Shown here: positions 52,010-60,490 of the stretch, one piece after another
Layout of the letters: each line of letters opens with the position of its first letter
Numbering within the stretch: position 1 is the stretch's first letter
Source: Roseivivax sediminis
Lineage (GTDB): Bacteria; Pseudomonadota; Alphaproteobacteria; Rhodobacterales; Rhodobacteraceae
Length of the DNA stretch: 64,000 nucleotides
Assembly: GCF_900112685.1 (NCBI RefSeq)
Contig: NZ_FOMS01000001.1
Span: 62,001-126,000, forward strand
Reading direction: 5' to 3'
Notes under the pieces: model-generated
Database searches by the model: none
The model's input: only the letters and a program-made list of their open reading frames with translations
What the model was told of the DNA's origin: nothing
Position numbers and translations under genes: made by a program

Positions 52010-53116
52010 TCACCCATCTCGCCCGCTCCCGTGCTGGCCGAGCCCCGGGACCGGCCCGAGCCCCCGCGGTGCGCCGTCGAAGACCGCTGCGGGCGCCGGA
52101 TAGCGCACCGGCCCGCACGCGGTGTCCACCGTCACGCGGCGCAAGTGCGGATGCGCCGCGAGCCCGGCCATGTCGTTCACTCGGGCAAAGGCGATCCCGG
52201 CGGCGTCGAGGATCGCCTCGGCCTCCTGAACCGTGTGGCTGGCGAAGCCCTCGGCGACGGCGGCGTCGGTCTCTGCCCGGTGCCGGACCCGGGCGACATT
52301 GGTGGCAAAGCGCGCATCCTCCGCCATCTCGGGCCGGGCAAGGAGATGTCCGCAGAGGACACGCCATTCACGGTCGCTCTGGATCGAGATCAGGATCTGG
52401 CCTCCGCAGGTACAATCGAAGACGCCATAGGGCGCGATCGAGGGATGGGCGAGTCCCATGCGCTGCGGCGTGTACCCCGCCTCGTGGTTCAAGAGCGGCA
52501 CGGTCAGCCAGTCGGCCATCACGTCGAACATGGAGATGCGGATATCCGCGCCCTCTCCGGTCACGCCGCGGCGGATCAGTGCCTCGAGGATCGCGGCATG
52601 CGCCGTCGCGCCGGTGGCAATATCGACGACGGAGACGCCCACTCGCGCCGGCCCGTCCGGCCCGCCAGTGATCGAGGCAAGGCCGCTTTCGGCCTGGATC
52701 AGCAGGTCATACGCCTTTCGCTGCGCCATCGGCCCATCCTCGCCGTAGCCGCTGATCGAGCAAAGGACCAGCCGCGGATACTCGGTCCGCAGCCGGTCAG
52801 GGCCCAGGCCCATCCGCTCGAGCGCCCCGGGCTTGAGGTTCTGCACCAGCACGTCCGCGCCCGCGATCAGCTCTTCCAGCCGCGCGCGGCCCGCATCGGT
52901 CGCCAGATCCACGACGACGCTTTCCTTGCCGCGATTGAGCCAGACGAAATAGCTCGCCTCGCCGTTCGCCGCGTCGTCGTAGCCGCGCGCGAAATCGCCC
53001 TCGGGCCGCTCGACCTTGACCACCCGCGCGCCGGCATCGGCCAGCCGCGACGTGGCGAAGGGCGCGGCGACGGCCTGTTCGACCGCGACCACCGTAAGCC
53101 CCTCGAGCGCCTGCAT
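52010..53116 (-). CDS. CaiB/BaiF family (class III) CoA-transferase
   Basis: A 368-residue CoA-transferase: LEGLTVVAVEQAVAAPFATSRLADAGARVVKVERPEGD at the N-terminus, SYFVWLNRGKESVVVDL, VLVQNLKPGALERMGL, and ISGYGEDGPMAQRKAYDLLIQAESGLASITG with the catalytic Asp region. It moves CoA between carboxylic acids to activate a substrate. The ATG overlaps the stop of the acyl-CoA dehydrogenase by one base. Confidence 0.9.
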   Translation of the reverse strand: MQALEGLTVVAVEQAVAAPFATSRLADAGARVVKVERPEGDFARGYDDAANGEASYFVWLNRGKESVVVDLATDAGRARLEELIAGADVLVQNLKPGALERMGLGPDRLRTEYPRLVLCSISGYGEDGPMAQRKAYDLLIQAESGLASITGGPDGPARVGVSVVDIATGATAHAAILEALIRRGVTGEGADIRISMFDVMADWLTVPLLNHEAGYTPQRMGLAHPSIAPYGVFDCTCGGQILISIQSDREWRVLCGHLLARPEMAEDARFATNVARVRHRAETDAAVAEGFASHTVQEAEAILDAAGIAFARVNDMAGLAAHPHLRRVTVDTACGPVRYPAPAAVFDGAPRGLGPVPGLGQHGSGRDG

Positions 53117-54276
53117 CAGAACGACCTCGGCAGGCCGAGCACGTGTTCGGCGACGTAGGACAGGATCAAGTTCGTGGAGATCGGCGCCACCTGGTACAAT
53201 CTCGTTTCGCGAAATTTGCGCTCCACGTCGTATTCGTGCGCGAAACCGTAGCCGCCATGGACCTGAAGACAGGCATTCGCCGCCTCCCACGACGCTTTCG
53301 CGGCGAGGTACTTGGCCATGTTCGCCTCTGCCCCGCATGCGGCGCCCGCATCGAACTTGCGGCAGGCTTCGAAACGCATGAGGCTGGCGGCCTCCACCTC
53401 AACATGCGCCTCCGCGATCGGGAACTGCACGCCCTGGTTCTGCCCGATGGGCCGGCCGAAAACCTCCCTGTCGCGCGCATAACCGGTGGCCTTCTCCACG
53501 AACCACCGGCCGTCGCCGATGCACTCCGCGGCGATCAGAACCCGTTCGGCGTTAAGACCGGTCAGGATGTACCTGAAGCCCTTGCCCTCTTCACCGATCA
53601 GGTTGTCCGCCGGGATCTCAAGGTTCTCGAAGAACAGCTCGTTGGTCTCGTGGCCGACCATGTTCCGGATCGGACGCACTTCCATGCCCGCCTGCATCGC
53701 CTCGGCGATGTCGACAAGGAAGATCGACAGACCTTCGGATTTCTTGCGCACCTCGGCCAGCGGAGTGGTGCGGGCCAGAAGGATCATCAGGTCGGAATGC
53801 TGGACCCGGCTGATCCAGACCTTCTGGCCGTTGATGACGTAGCGGTCGCCGCGCCGTTCGGCAGTGGTCTTGATCTTCGTGGTGTCCGTGCCGGTGGTCG
53901 GTTCCGTCACGCCCATGGATTGCAGGCGCAGCTCGCCGCTGGCGATCCTCGGCAGGTAGGTCCGGCGCTGCTCTTCCGAGCCGTGCCGGACGAGCGTGTT
54001 CATGTTGTACATCTGCCCGTGACAGGCGCCGGAATTGCCGCCCGAACGGTTGATCTCCTCCATGATTACCGACGCCTCGGTCAGGCCGAGCCCCGCCCCA
54101 CCGTATTCTTCGGGGATCAGTGCGGCGAGCCAGCCGTTGCGCGTCAGCGCATCGACGAAGTCCTCGGGATAGGCGCCCTCGGCATCGATCCGGCGGTGAT
54201 ACTCGGCCGGGAACTCGGCGCAGAGCGCGCGGAGCGCGTCGCGGATCTCCGCGTGGTCTTCGGCGGTGTCGTACAT
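53116..54276 (-). CDS. acyl-CoA dehydrogenase
   Basis: A 386-residue flavoenzyme: SMGVTEPTTGTDTTKIKTTA (FAD/substrate contacts), NGQKVWISRVQHSDL, and DREVFGRPIGQNQGVQFPIAEAHVEVEAA. The usual C-terminal catalytic Glu (YEGT) is replaced by QVAPIST. A Glu occurs instead in LNAERVLIA (Glu244), the position used by isovaleryl-CoA dehydrogenase, so activity is likely retained. It heads a three-gene leftward set with the CoA-transferase and hydratase. Confidence 0.91.
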   Translation of the reverse strand: MYDTAEDHAEIRDALRALCAEFPAEYHRRIDAEGAYPEDFVDALTRNGWLAALIPEEYGGAGLGLTEASVIMEEINRSGGNSGACHGQMYNMNTLVRHGSEEQRRTYLPRIASGELRLQSMGVTEPTTGTDTTKIKTTAERRGDRYVINGQKVWISRVQHSDLMILLARTTPLAEVRKKSEGLSIFLVDIAEAMQAGMEVRPIRNMVGHETNELFFENLEIPADNLIGEEGKGFRYILTGLNAERVLIAAECIGDGRWFVEKATGYARDREVFGRPIGQNQGVQFPIAEAHVEVEAASLMRFEACRKFDAGAACGAEANMAKYLAAKASWEAANACLQVHGGYGFAHEYDVERKFRETRLYQVAPISTNLILSYVAEHVLGLPRSF

Positions 54277-54355
54277 GGATGTCCTCCCTCTCGGCGCTCA
54301 GACATAGTCCGGAGCGGGGGCAAGGTTCAAACCGCTGGCGCCGCCGCGCGCAACG

Positions 54356-54384
54356 AAAAAGGCCCCCGCACCGGGCGGGGGCCT
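54356..54384 (-). terminator. intrinsic terminator of the BCCT gene
   Basis: Read on the minus strand, a 9-bp perfect stem GGCCCCCGC / GCGGGGGCC (54383-54375 and 54369-54361) with a 5-nt loop is followed by five U residues. Confidence 0.88.
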
Positions 54385-54406
54385 TCCTTCCGCGATGACG
54401 CCTGGT

Positions 54407-56050
54407 TCAGCGCGGTTCGGAGCGCAGGCCCTGCAGCGTCGAGTAGCACAGCACCAGCAGGATCAGCGTGAAGAAGATCCCCGTGGTGTTCACCATCGCC
54501 TGCAACGCCGTCAGACCGCCGCCGATCAGCAGCACAATGGCCACGATGCCTTCGGTCGTCGCCCAGAACACGCGCTGCGCGGTGGGCGCCTCGGTCTTGC
54601 CACCGGCGGTGATCGTGTCGATCACCAGGCTGCCGGAATCCGACGAGGTGATGAAGAACACCAGAACCAGGATGATCCCCAGCGAAGAGGTGATCATCGA
54701 CAGCGGCATGTCCCCGAACATCGCGAACATGGCCAGCGAGTCGTTATAGTTCTCGATCACGTTCTGATAGACGCCGCTCTCGGTGCCCTGTTCGATCACG
54801 TGGGTGATCGCGGTGCCGCCGAAGGTGGCCATCCAGAAGATCGACACCAGGGTCGGGATCAGCATCACGCAGGTGATGAACTCGCGCACCGTGCGGCCAC
54901 GGCTGACGCGCGCGATGAACATGCCAACGAACGGCGACCAGGAGATCCACCAGGCCCAGTAGAACGAGGTCCAGCTTTCGCGGAAGCTGGCGTCGTCACG
55001 CCCGATCGGGTTCGACAGCGGCACGATGTCGACGACGTAGGTCGACAGACCGGACCAGAAATCGCGCAGGATCTGCATCGTCGGCCCGGCAAAGAACACG
55101 AACAGCAGCAACACAGCCGCGAAGCCCATGTTGATGTTCGACAGAAGCTTCACGCCGCCGTCGATACCGCGCACGACCGAGATCAGCGCCACACAGGTCA
55201 CACCCGCGATCACGATGATCTGGGTGTTCAGCCCCTCGGGCACGCCGAAGACGTAGTGCATCCCCGAACTGGCCTGCTGCGCCCCGAGGCCGAGCGACGT
55301 GGTCAGACCGAACAGCGTCGCGAAGACGGCGATGATGTCGATGACATGGCCGGTCCAGCCCCAGACGCGATCCCCGAAGATCGGATAGAACGCCGACCGG
55401 ATCGAGAGCGGCAGCTGCTTGTTGTAGGTAAAGAGCGCCAGCGCCAGCGCCACGACCGCGTAGATCGCCCAGGGGTGCAGACCCCAGTGGAAGATCGTCG
55501 CGGCCAGTCCGTGCGCGCGCGCCTCGGCGACGAGATCGGGGTTGACGGACCCGTCGTCGTTGAGCGGCCCCTCGAGCCCGAGCGGTCCCGACACCTGCAT
55601 GTGGTAGACCGGCTCCAGCACGCCAAAGAACATCAGGCCGATGCCCATGCCCGCCGCGAAGAGCATCGCGAACCACGAGGCGTATCCGAAATCCGGCACC
55701 GCGTCCGTACCGCCGAGCCGCACCGCGCCCCATGGACTGACGATGAGGAACAGGCAGAAGATGACGAAAACGTTCGCCGCCGAGAGGAACAGCCAGTCGA
55801 ACTTCGTGGTCACGAAGGTGAACAGCCAGTTGAAGACCGCGGACGCCTGATCCTGGAAGATCAGCGTGACGAGCACGAAGGCCAGCGTCGTCAGCGACGA
55901 GATCAGGAAAACGGGGTTATGAATGTCGAAGACGAGCGGCCCCAGCGTGGGCTGAAGGTTGTCCTGCCCGACCTCGTAATCCGTGTCGATCGTGTTGACC
56001 TCGCCGTCCGGTGACGGGATGTCGAGACCTTCGGACGATGTGTCCGTCAT
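54407..56050 (-). CDS. BCCT family transporter
   Basis: A 547-residue membrane protein with 12 predicted helices. BCCT landmarks are FAAGMGIGLMFFGVLEPVYHM (about 130-150) and the Trp-rich signature WAWWISWSPFVGMFIARVSRGRTVREFI. The GMGIG form suggests ion-coupled symport, as in BetP, rather than CaiT-type antiport (GMGID). Typical substrates are glycine betaine, choline, carnitine or DMSP. GGAGGGAC precedes the ATG, and a long acidic N-terminal tail (about 40 residues) may sense osmolarity. The neighbouring ACAD/CoA-transferase/hydratase genes and acuI hint at a metabolic substrate. Confidence 0.92.
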   Translation of the reverse strand: MTDTSSEGLDIPSPDGEVNTIDTDYEVGQDNLQPTLGPLVFDIHNPVFLISSLTTLAFVLVTLIFQDQASAVFNWLFTFVTTKFDWLFLSAANVFVIFCLFLIVSPWGAVRLGGTDAVPDFGYASWFAMLFAAGMGIGLMFFGVLEPVYHMQVSGPLGLEGPLNDDGSVNPDLVAEARAHGLAATIFHWGLHPWAIYAVVALALALFTYNKQLPLSIRSAFYPIFGDRVWGWTGHVIDIIAVFATLFGLTTSLGLGAQQASSGMHYVFGVPEGLNTQIIVIAGVTCVALISVVRGIDGGVKLLSNINMGFAAVLLLFVFFAGPTMQILRDFWSGLSTYVVDIVPLSNPIGRDDASFRESWTSFYWAWWISWSPFVGMFIARVSRGRTVREFITCVMLIPTLVSIFWMATFGGTAITHVIEQGTESGVYQNVIENYNDSLAMFAMFGDMPLSMITSSLGIILVLVFFITSSDSGSLVIDTITAGGKTEAPTAQRVFWATTEGIVAIVLLIGGGLTALQAMVNTTGIFFTLILLVLCYSTLQGLRSEPR

Positions 56051-56481
56051 GGGCACGTCCCTCCTGAGGTTGGTTGTGTTTGAATATTTGCTCAGCGTTG
56101 TATCACGCCAGTATGGCACCACGTAGATCACCGCGCACCCACGGGCATCAAGATCTCGGCAATGAAATGCCGATTCCCGACGGTTCGGTCCGGAACATCA
56201 TGTTTTAAATTACTAAAAAAATCCCCCGCCACGCACGGAACCGAATGCCGGATTGCGGCGTTCGCGCGCGAAGCGGCCGCAATTGCCCGCCGGGGCCTGC
56301 AGGCAAGGCTGCGCTGACGCTGCTGCATTGAATGCACGGCGACCGACGGAACCAACCGAGGCGAAGAGCGCATCTCGAGAAGGGCGCGCGATGGCTGTCC
56401 GGGCCTCGCATTCCCGCCCCAATTCGCACCCCGAAACCTCCCGGCGGCGTGGGGGCAAAGCCCCCACCCTTGCCGGCCGGC
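56051..56481. other. intergenic region between BCCT and acuI
   Basis: About 430 bases with no convincing gene. An A+T-rich patch (about 56200-56222, TTTTAAATTACTAAAAAAAT) stands out against the GC-rich background and may be part of the BCCT promoter region. The right end holds an 8-bp perfect hairpin GTGGGGGC / GCCCCCAC (56449-56456 and 56460-56467), placed to end the acuI transcript. Confidence 0.5.
56449..56467 (-). terminator. hairpin downstream of acuI
   Basis: A perfect 8-bp stem with a 3-nt loop lies 15 bases beyond the acuI stop. It lacks a U-tract. Confidence 0.5.
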
Positions 56482-57474
56482 TCAGGCGGTCAGGTCGACG
56501 ACGACCCGTCCCTGGACCTGCCCCTTCAGGATGTCGGCGCCGAGTTGCGGCAGGTCGGACAGGCGCGCGGGCCGCACCATGTCTTCCAGTTTCTCCATCG
56601 GCAGATCCCGGGCGATGCGCTGCCAGGCCTCCAGCCGGTTCTCGTAGGGCTGCATCACGCTGTCGATGCCCAGAAGATTGACGCCGCGCAGCAGGAACGG
56701 CACCACCTTCGCCGGCAGCTCCGCGCCGCCGGCCAGCCCCACTGCAGCGACCGAGGCGCCGTATTTCATCTGCCCCAGCACGCGGGCAAGCATGGGGCCG
56801 CCCACGGCATCGACGCAGCCCGACCAGGTTTCCGCCTCGAGCGGGCGCTTGGTGGTCTCGGCGAGGTCGGCGCGCGCGACGATCTGCGTGGCGCCGAGGC
56901 TGCGCAGGTAATCGGCGCTCTCCGGCCGCCCGGTCACCGCCGCGACCTCGTGACCGAGCCGGCCGAGGATCGCCGTGGCCACGGAGCCGACGCCGCCCGA
57001 CGCCCCGGTCACCAGGACCGGCCCCTGGCCCGGCGCCAGCCCGTGCCGCTCCAGCGCCATCACGCCCAGCATCGCGGTGAATCCGGCGGTCCCGACCGCC
57101 ATCGCCTGCCGCGTGTCGAGCCCCTCCGGCAGCGGCACCAGCCAGTCGGCGCGCACGCGCGCCTTCTCGGCATAGCCGCCCCAATGCGCCTCGCCGACGC
57201 GCCAGCCGGTCAGCACGACCTTGTCGCCGGGCTTGTACCGGTCGTCCGAAGAGCTCTCCACCGTGCCGGCGAAGTCGATCCCCGGCACGTGCGGATAGGA
57301 GCGGACCAGTCCCCCGCCCGGCCCGATGCAGAGCCCGTCCTTGTAATTGAGCGTGGAATACTCGACCGCGACCGTGACCTCGCCGTCCGGCAGGTCGCTT
57401 TCCTCGATCTCGCGGACGGCGGCGCTGGTCTTGCCGCTTTCCTCGTCCTTCTCGACCACCAATGCGCGGATCAT
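56482..57474 (-). CDS. acuI: acryloyl-CoA reductase (NADPH), AcuI/YhdH family
   Basis: A 330-residue medium-chain reductase without zinc ligands: YSTLNYKDGLCIGPGGGLVRSYPHVPGIDFAGTVESS near the N-terminus, GWRVGEAHWGGYAEKARV, GTAGFTAMLGVMALE and the cofactor loop VTGASGGVGSVA. These match AcuI/YhdH. The enzyme detoxifies acryloyl-CoA to propionyl-CoA, notably after DMSP cleavage in marine alphaproteobacteria. No ddd lyase or dmdA is in the window. Confidence 0.88.
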   Translation of the reverse strand: MIRALVVEKDEESGKTSAAVREIEESDLPDGEVTVAVEYSTLNYKDGLCIGPGGGLVRSYPHVPGIDFAGTVESSSDDRYKPGDKVVLTGWRVGEAHWGGYAEKARVRADWLVPLPEGLDTRQAMAVGTAGFTAMLGVMALERHGLAPGQGPVLVTGASGGVGSVATAILGRLGHEVAAVTGRPESADYLRSLGATQIVARADLAETTKRPLEAETWSGCVDAVGGPMLARVLGQMKYGASVAAVGLAGGAELPAKVVPFLLRGVNLLGIDSVMQPYENRLEAWQRIARDLPMEKLEDMVRPARLSDLPQLGADILKGQVQGRVVVDLTA

Positions 57475-57545
57475 CGTCCTGTCTCCTCTTCGCTGTCGCC
57501 CTTCGTCGTGACCTACCGCGCGGACTGCCGAAGGCAAATGCGCAC

Positions 57546-58061
57546 TCAGGGGATTCCGGCGCCTTCCGGCATGAAGGCGAGGTCCGAGACCGGCGGGACA
57601 GCCCCGGCCTGCGACAGCATCGCATGAACCTGGCCCCGATGATGGGTCTGGTGATTGAACATGTGCACCACGCAGAGCGCGCGAGACTTCGTCTCCGTCC
57701 GGCCCGTCGCGGCGGAAGTCCAGCTCAGCGTGCCGCCAAGCTCCACGTTGCGCAGCCGCTCGGCCCAGTGGAGGATCGCCGCATCGCGCCGGAAGCGGGC
57801 GATTTCCCACGCGCCGGGCCCGTCCGTGAAGTCGGGGCTCTCCTCGAGGCCCACCCTTGGCGGCGCACCGCCGGTAAAACGCGCCATCCAGGCGGTATCT
57901 GCCCAGAGCACGTGGTTGAGCGTGCCAAGGATCGAGCCGAAGACCGCGCCGCGATCGCAGGTGAGGTCGGCCTCGGTCAACGTCTTGAGCGCGGCCTTGA
58001 TCTGGCGGTTCTGCCAGGCGTTGTAACGCGCCATCTCTACGCAATAGCCAGTGTCGACCAT
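57546..58061 (-). CDS. DinB family protein
   Basis: A 171-residue four-helix DinB/YfiT-type protein. Its three metal-binding histidines lie in LNHVLWAD and in HMFNHQTHHRGQ. Members act as thiol-dependent transferases or hydrolases, some using bacillithiol or mycothiol in other phyla; the alphaproteobacterial substrate is unknown. The ATG lies 10 bases after AGGAG. It is upstream of acuI in the same direction, 71 bases away. Confidence 0.87.
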   Translation of the reverse strand: MVDTGYCVEMARYNAWQNRQIKAALKTLTEADLTCDRGAVFGSILGTLNHVLWADTAWMARFTGGAPPRVGLEESPDFTDGPGAWEIARFRRDAAILHWAERLRNVELGGTLSWTSAATGRTETKSRALCVVHMFNHQTHHRGQVHAMLSQAGAVPPVSDLAFMPEGAGIP

Positions 58062-58193
58062 CTCGCCGATGCTCCTTTTCGCTGCACGCGCACCGAATGT
58101 TTGGCCGATGCGGCGAACGACCGCAACACACAGGCTCTGGTCCTGACCCGGCCTCCGGCCTAGCTCCCCATGACCAAGGCCAGGGAGGCAGAC

Positions 58194-58553
58194 ATGGCGG
58201 TAGTCATCGACGTCGCGATCGCGGTTATGACCGTGGTGCTCGGCGCCGTGGGGCTCGTCGCCCCGCGCTACGCCGCAGGGGTGCTCGATCTCGTGCCGGG
58301 GGACACGACGATGGGCCTGTCGGAACTGCGCGCCTCGGCCGGCGGGCTTTTCGTGGCGCTGGGGTGCACGGCGCTGCTGACCGGCTCCGGCGCGGTCTAT
58401 CTCGGGCTGGGGATCGCCTATGCCGGCGCCGCTGTCGGTCGGGCGGTTTCGCTGGGGCTCGACGGGCCGCCAATGCCCAAAGCGGCGATCTACTTCGCCA
58501 TAGAAGCGGCCTTCGCGGCCTGGCTCGTCGCGACGCATCTGCGCAACCTCTGA
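58194..58553 (+). CDS. small membrane protein (DUF4345-like)
   Basis: A 119-residue protein with about four hydrophobic helices. The ATG at 58194 is chosen because AGGGAGG lies 6 bases upstream; an in-frame ATG at 58170 lacks one. The pattern VLGAVGLVAPRYAAGVLDL then ELRASAGGLFVALG resembles DUF4345 proteins. Function unknown. Confidence 0.8.
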   Translation: MAVVIDVAIAVMTVVLGAVGLVAPRYAAGVLDLVPGDTTMGLSELRASAGGLFVALGCTALLTGSGAVYLGLGIAYAGAAVGRAVSLGLDGPPMPKAAIYFAIEAAFAAWLVATHLRNL

Positions 58554-58733
58554 GGGCACCGGAGCCCTCCGTGTTAACGATAGCCATGCAGCGCCGGTCC
58601 GGCGATGGGGTGACGCCAACGGCCTTTGTTCCGCGCGGAGCCATCGCTCAACACGACGCCAAGCGAGATTTCCCTGCGCTACCCTCTTTTCATGGGCGCG
58701 CCGGCCGACTACATTCGAAATGTTCCGTAAGGG

Positions 58734-58800
58734 ACTATGGGCATAAACGCGCTCGTAATAAGCGGATCGGACCCGGGGGCGGTACCCGGCGGCTCCACCA
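58734..58800 (+). ncRNA. ssrA: tmRNA acceptor piece (two-piece, permuted ssrA)
   Basis: The 3' half of a permuted tmRNA. A T-arm CCGGG-GGCGGTA-CCCGG (58773-58789) is followed by GGCTCCACCA ending at 58800, which gives the aminoacyl-acceptor strand and a CCA end encoded in the DNA. The 5' limit is approximate. The acceptor strand GGCTCC pairs with GGGGCC at the start of the coding piece, as in a tRNA-Ala-like stem. Alphaproteobacterial tmRNA genes have this reversed order and are processed into two RNAs. Confidence 0.85.
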
Positions 58801-58824
58801 AACATCCCGTCGTTGGGGGATCAT

Positions 58825-59040
58825 GGGGCCGAAACAGGATCGACGAACGTGTAAAGGGGTGGCTTTGTCCCGGTGAGATACCACCGTTATCGGTTCACTA
58901 AGCATAATTGCCAACGACAATCGTGCTCCGGTTGCCCTCGCTGCGTAAGCAGTGCGGAAGACCGACTTCTGAAGTCCAGTTCCTCTAGCAAGGGCTGGCG
59001 GGGTTCGCAGGCACCTGGCAACAGAAGCCTGCATTTTCCC
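58825..59040 (+). ncRNA. ssrA: tmRNA coding piece with tag ANDNRAPVALAA
   Basis: It begins GGGGCCGAAACAGGATCGAC, the standard tmRNA 5' end. The tag reading frame runs 58910-58948: GCC AAC GAC AAT CGT GCT CCG GTT GCC CTC GCT GCG TAA, giving ANDNRAPVALAA. A hairpin GCAGGC / GCCTGC (59008-59013 and 59028-59033) followed by ATTTT marks the 3' end. The 24 bases between the two pieces are excised during processing. The RNA rescues stalled ribosomes and marks products for ClpXP. Confidence 0.95.
59008..59037 (+). terminator. terminator of ssrA
   Basis: A 6-bp perfect stem GCAGGC / GCCTGC with a 14-nt loop is followed by ATTTT at the end of the tmRNA coding piece. Confidence 0.65.
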
Positions 59041-59137
59041 ACACAGACCCTGACGTCCGTCACCGCATTCTGCGTTATCGCTCCGTGGGCGCGTCGCCGT
59101 CTCGACAGCGTTACAAGGGACGGCTAGCGATCGGCAC

Positions 59138-60382
59138 ATGACCGCGCCCTCCCTCTCCGACCTCGCTCGGGTCTTTCACCGCATCGGCTGGCTGTCCTTC
59201 GGCGGGCCGGCCGCGCAGATCGCCCTCATGCACCGCGAATGCGTCGAGGAACGACCGTGGCTGACCGAGCGGCAATACCTCAACGCGCTGAGCTTCTGCA
59301 TGCTCCTGCCGGGGCCGGAGGCGATGCAGCTGGCGACCTATACCGGCTGGCGGCTGAACGGCATCGCCGGGGGGCTGATCGCCGGCGGGCTCTTCGTGCT
59401 GCCGGGGGCGCTGGTGATCGCCGCGCTGTCCCTCGCCTACGTGACCGTGGGCGCGGCGCAAGGGGTGGACGCGGTGCTGCTGGGGGTGAAGGCGACGGTC
59501 ATCGTGATCGTGCTGCAGGCGCTGGTGCGACTCACGCGCAAGGGGCTGACCGGGGGCGCGATGGTGGCGCTCGCCGGGGCGGCCTTCGTGGCGATCTACG
59601 TCTTTTCCGTGCCCTTCCCGGTCATCGTCGCGGCAGCGGCGCTCTTCGGCTACCTCACCCGCCGATCCGAGCGCGACTCGCCGGCCGCTGAAGCCGCCCC
59701 GGCCCTGCCCTGGCGAACCATCGCGCTCTGGGCGGCGCTGTGGCTCCTGCCGCTGCCGATCCTGTGGGCGGCGAATGCGACGCTCTATTTCGACCTCGCC
59801 GCGTTCTTCGCCAAGCTGGCGGTGGTGACCTTCGGCGGCGCCTACGCGGTCCTTGCCTACATGTCCGACGTGGTGGTGGAGACCAACGGCTGGCTCACCG
59901 CCGGAGAGATGATCGACGCGCTCGGCCTGGCGGAGACGACGCCCGGGCCGCTGATCCTCGTGACGCAGTTCGTCGGCATGCTGACCGGGTTCGCCTCTGG
60001 CGGGATCGCCGCGGCCCTCTTCACCGGTGCGCTTACACTGTGGATGACCTTCGTGCCGTGCTTCCTGTGGATCTTCGCCTTCGCGGGGCACGTCGAATCG
60101 CTGCTGGCGCGGCCGCGGCTTCAGGGGGCGCTGTCGGCGGTGACGGCGGCGGTGGTCGGCGTCATCCTGAACCTGTCGATCTGGTTCGCGATCCACGTGC
60201 TGTTCGCCGAGGTAAGCGATGTCGGCGCGCTCGCGGTCCCCCTGCCCGTGCTCACGACGCTCGACTGGCGCGCGGTGGCGCTGACAGCGCTCGCGGCGGC
60301 GCTGATGCTCGGCCTGAAACGCGGCCCTCTGCCGACGCTCGCGGTCACGGCCGTTTGCGGCGGGCTTCTGGGTATGATCTGA
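59138..60382 (+). CDS. chrA: chromate transporter ChrA
   Basis: A 414-residue membrane protein with the two-domain CHR architecture. The first half has FHRIGWLSFGGPAAQIALMHRE and FCMLLPGPEAMQLATYTGWRLNG. The second half repeats this as KLAVVTFGGAYAVLAYMSD and LAETTPGPLILVTQFVGMLTGF. CHR proteins efflux chromate in proton-coupled fashion. The gene sits between ssrA and sspB. Confidence 0.93.
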   Translation: MTAPSLSDLARVFHRIGWLSFGGPAAQIALMHRECVEERPWLTERQYLNALSFCMLLPGPEAMQLATYTGWRLNGIAGGLIAGGLFVLPGALVIAALSLAYVTVGAAQGVDAVLLGVKATVIVIVLQALVRLTRKGLTGGAMVALAGAAFVAIYVFSVPFPVIVAAAALFGYLTRRSERDSPAAEAAPALPWRTIALWAALWLLPLPILWAANATLYFDLAAFFAKLAVVTFGGAYAVLAYMSDVVVETNGWLTAGEMIDALGLAETTPGPLILVTQFVGMLTGFASGGIAAALFTGALTLWMTFVPCFLWIFAFAGHVESLLARPRLQGALSAVTAAVVGVILNLSIWFAIHVLFAEVSDVGALAVPLPVLTTLDWRAVALTALAAALMLGLKRGPLPTLAVTAVCGGLLGMI

Positions 60383-60490
60383 GCGGACGAGGGCCCGGCG
60401 GCGCGGCACCGCCCGTTTTTCCGCCGGTCCCCTTTCATATCGCCGCAGATGCAATATGCTGGCGCCACGCAAGGGGAAGGACAACGCGTC

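Noticed and set aside
52010-53116. DddD-type DMSP CoA-transferase
   Set aside because: DddD has two fused CaiB domains of about 830 residues; this protein has one domain of 368 residues, so a direct DMSP-cleaving role is not supported.
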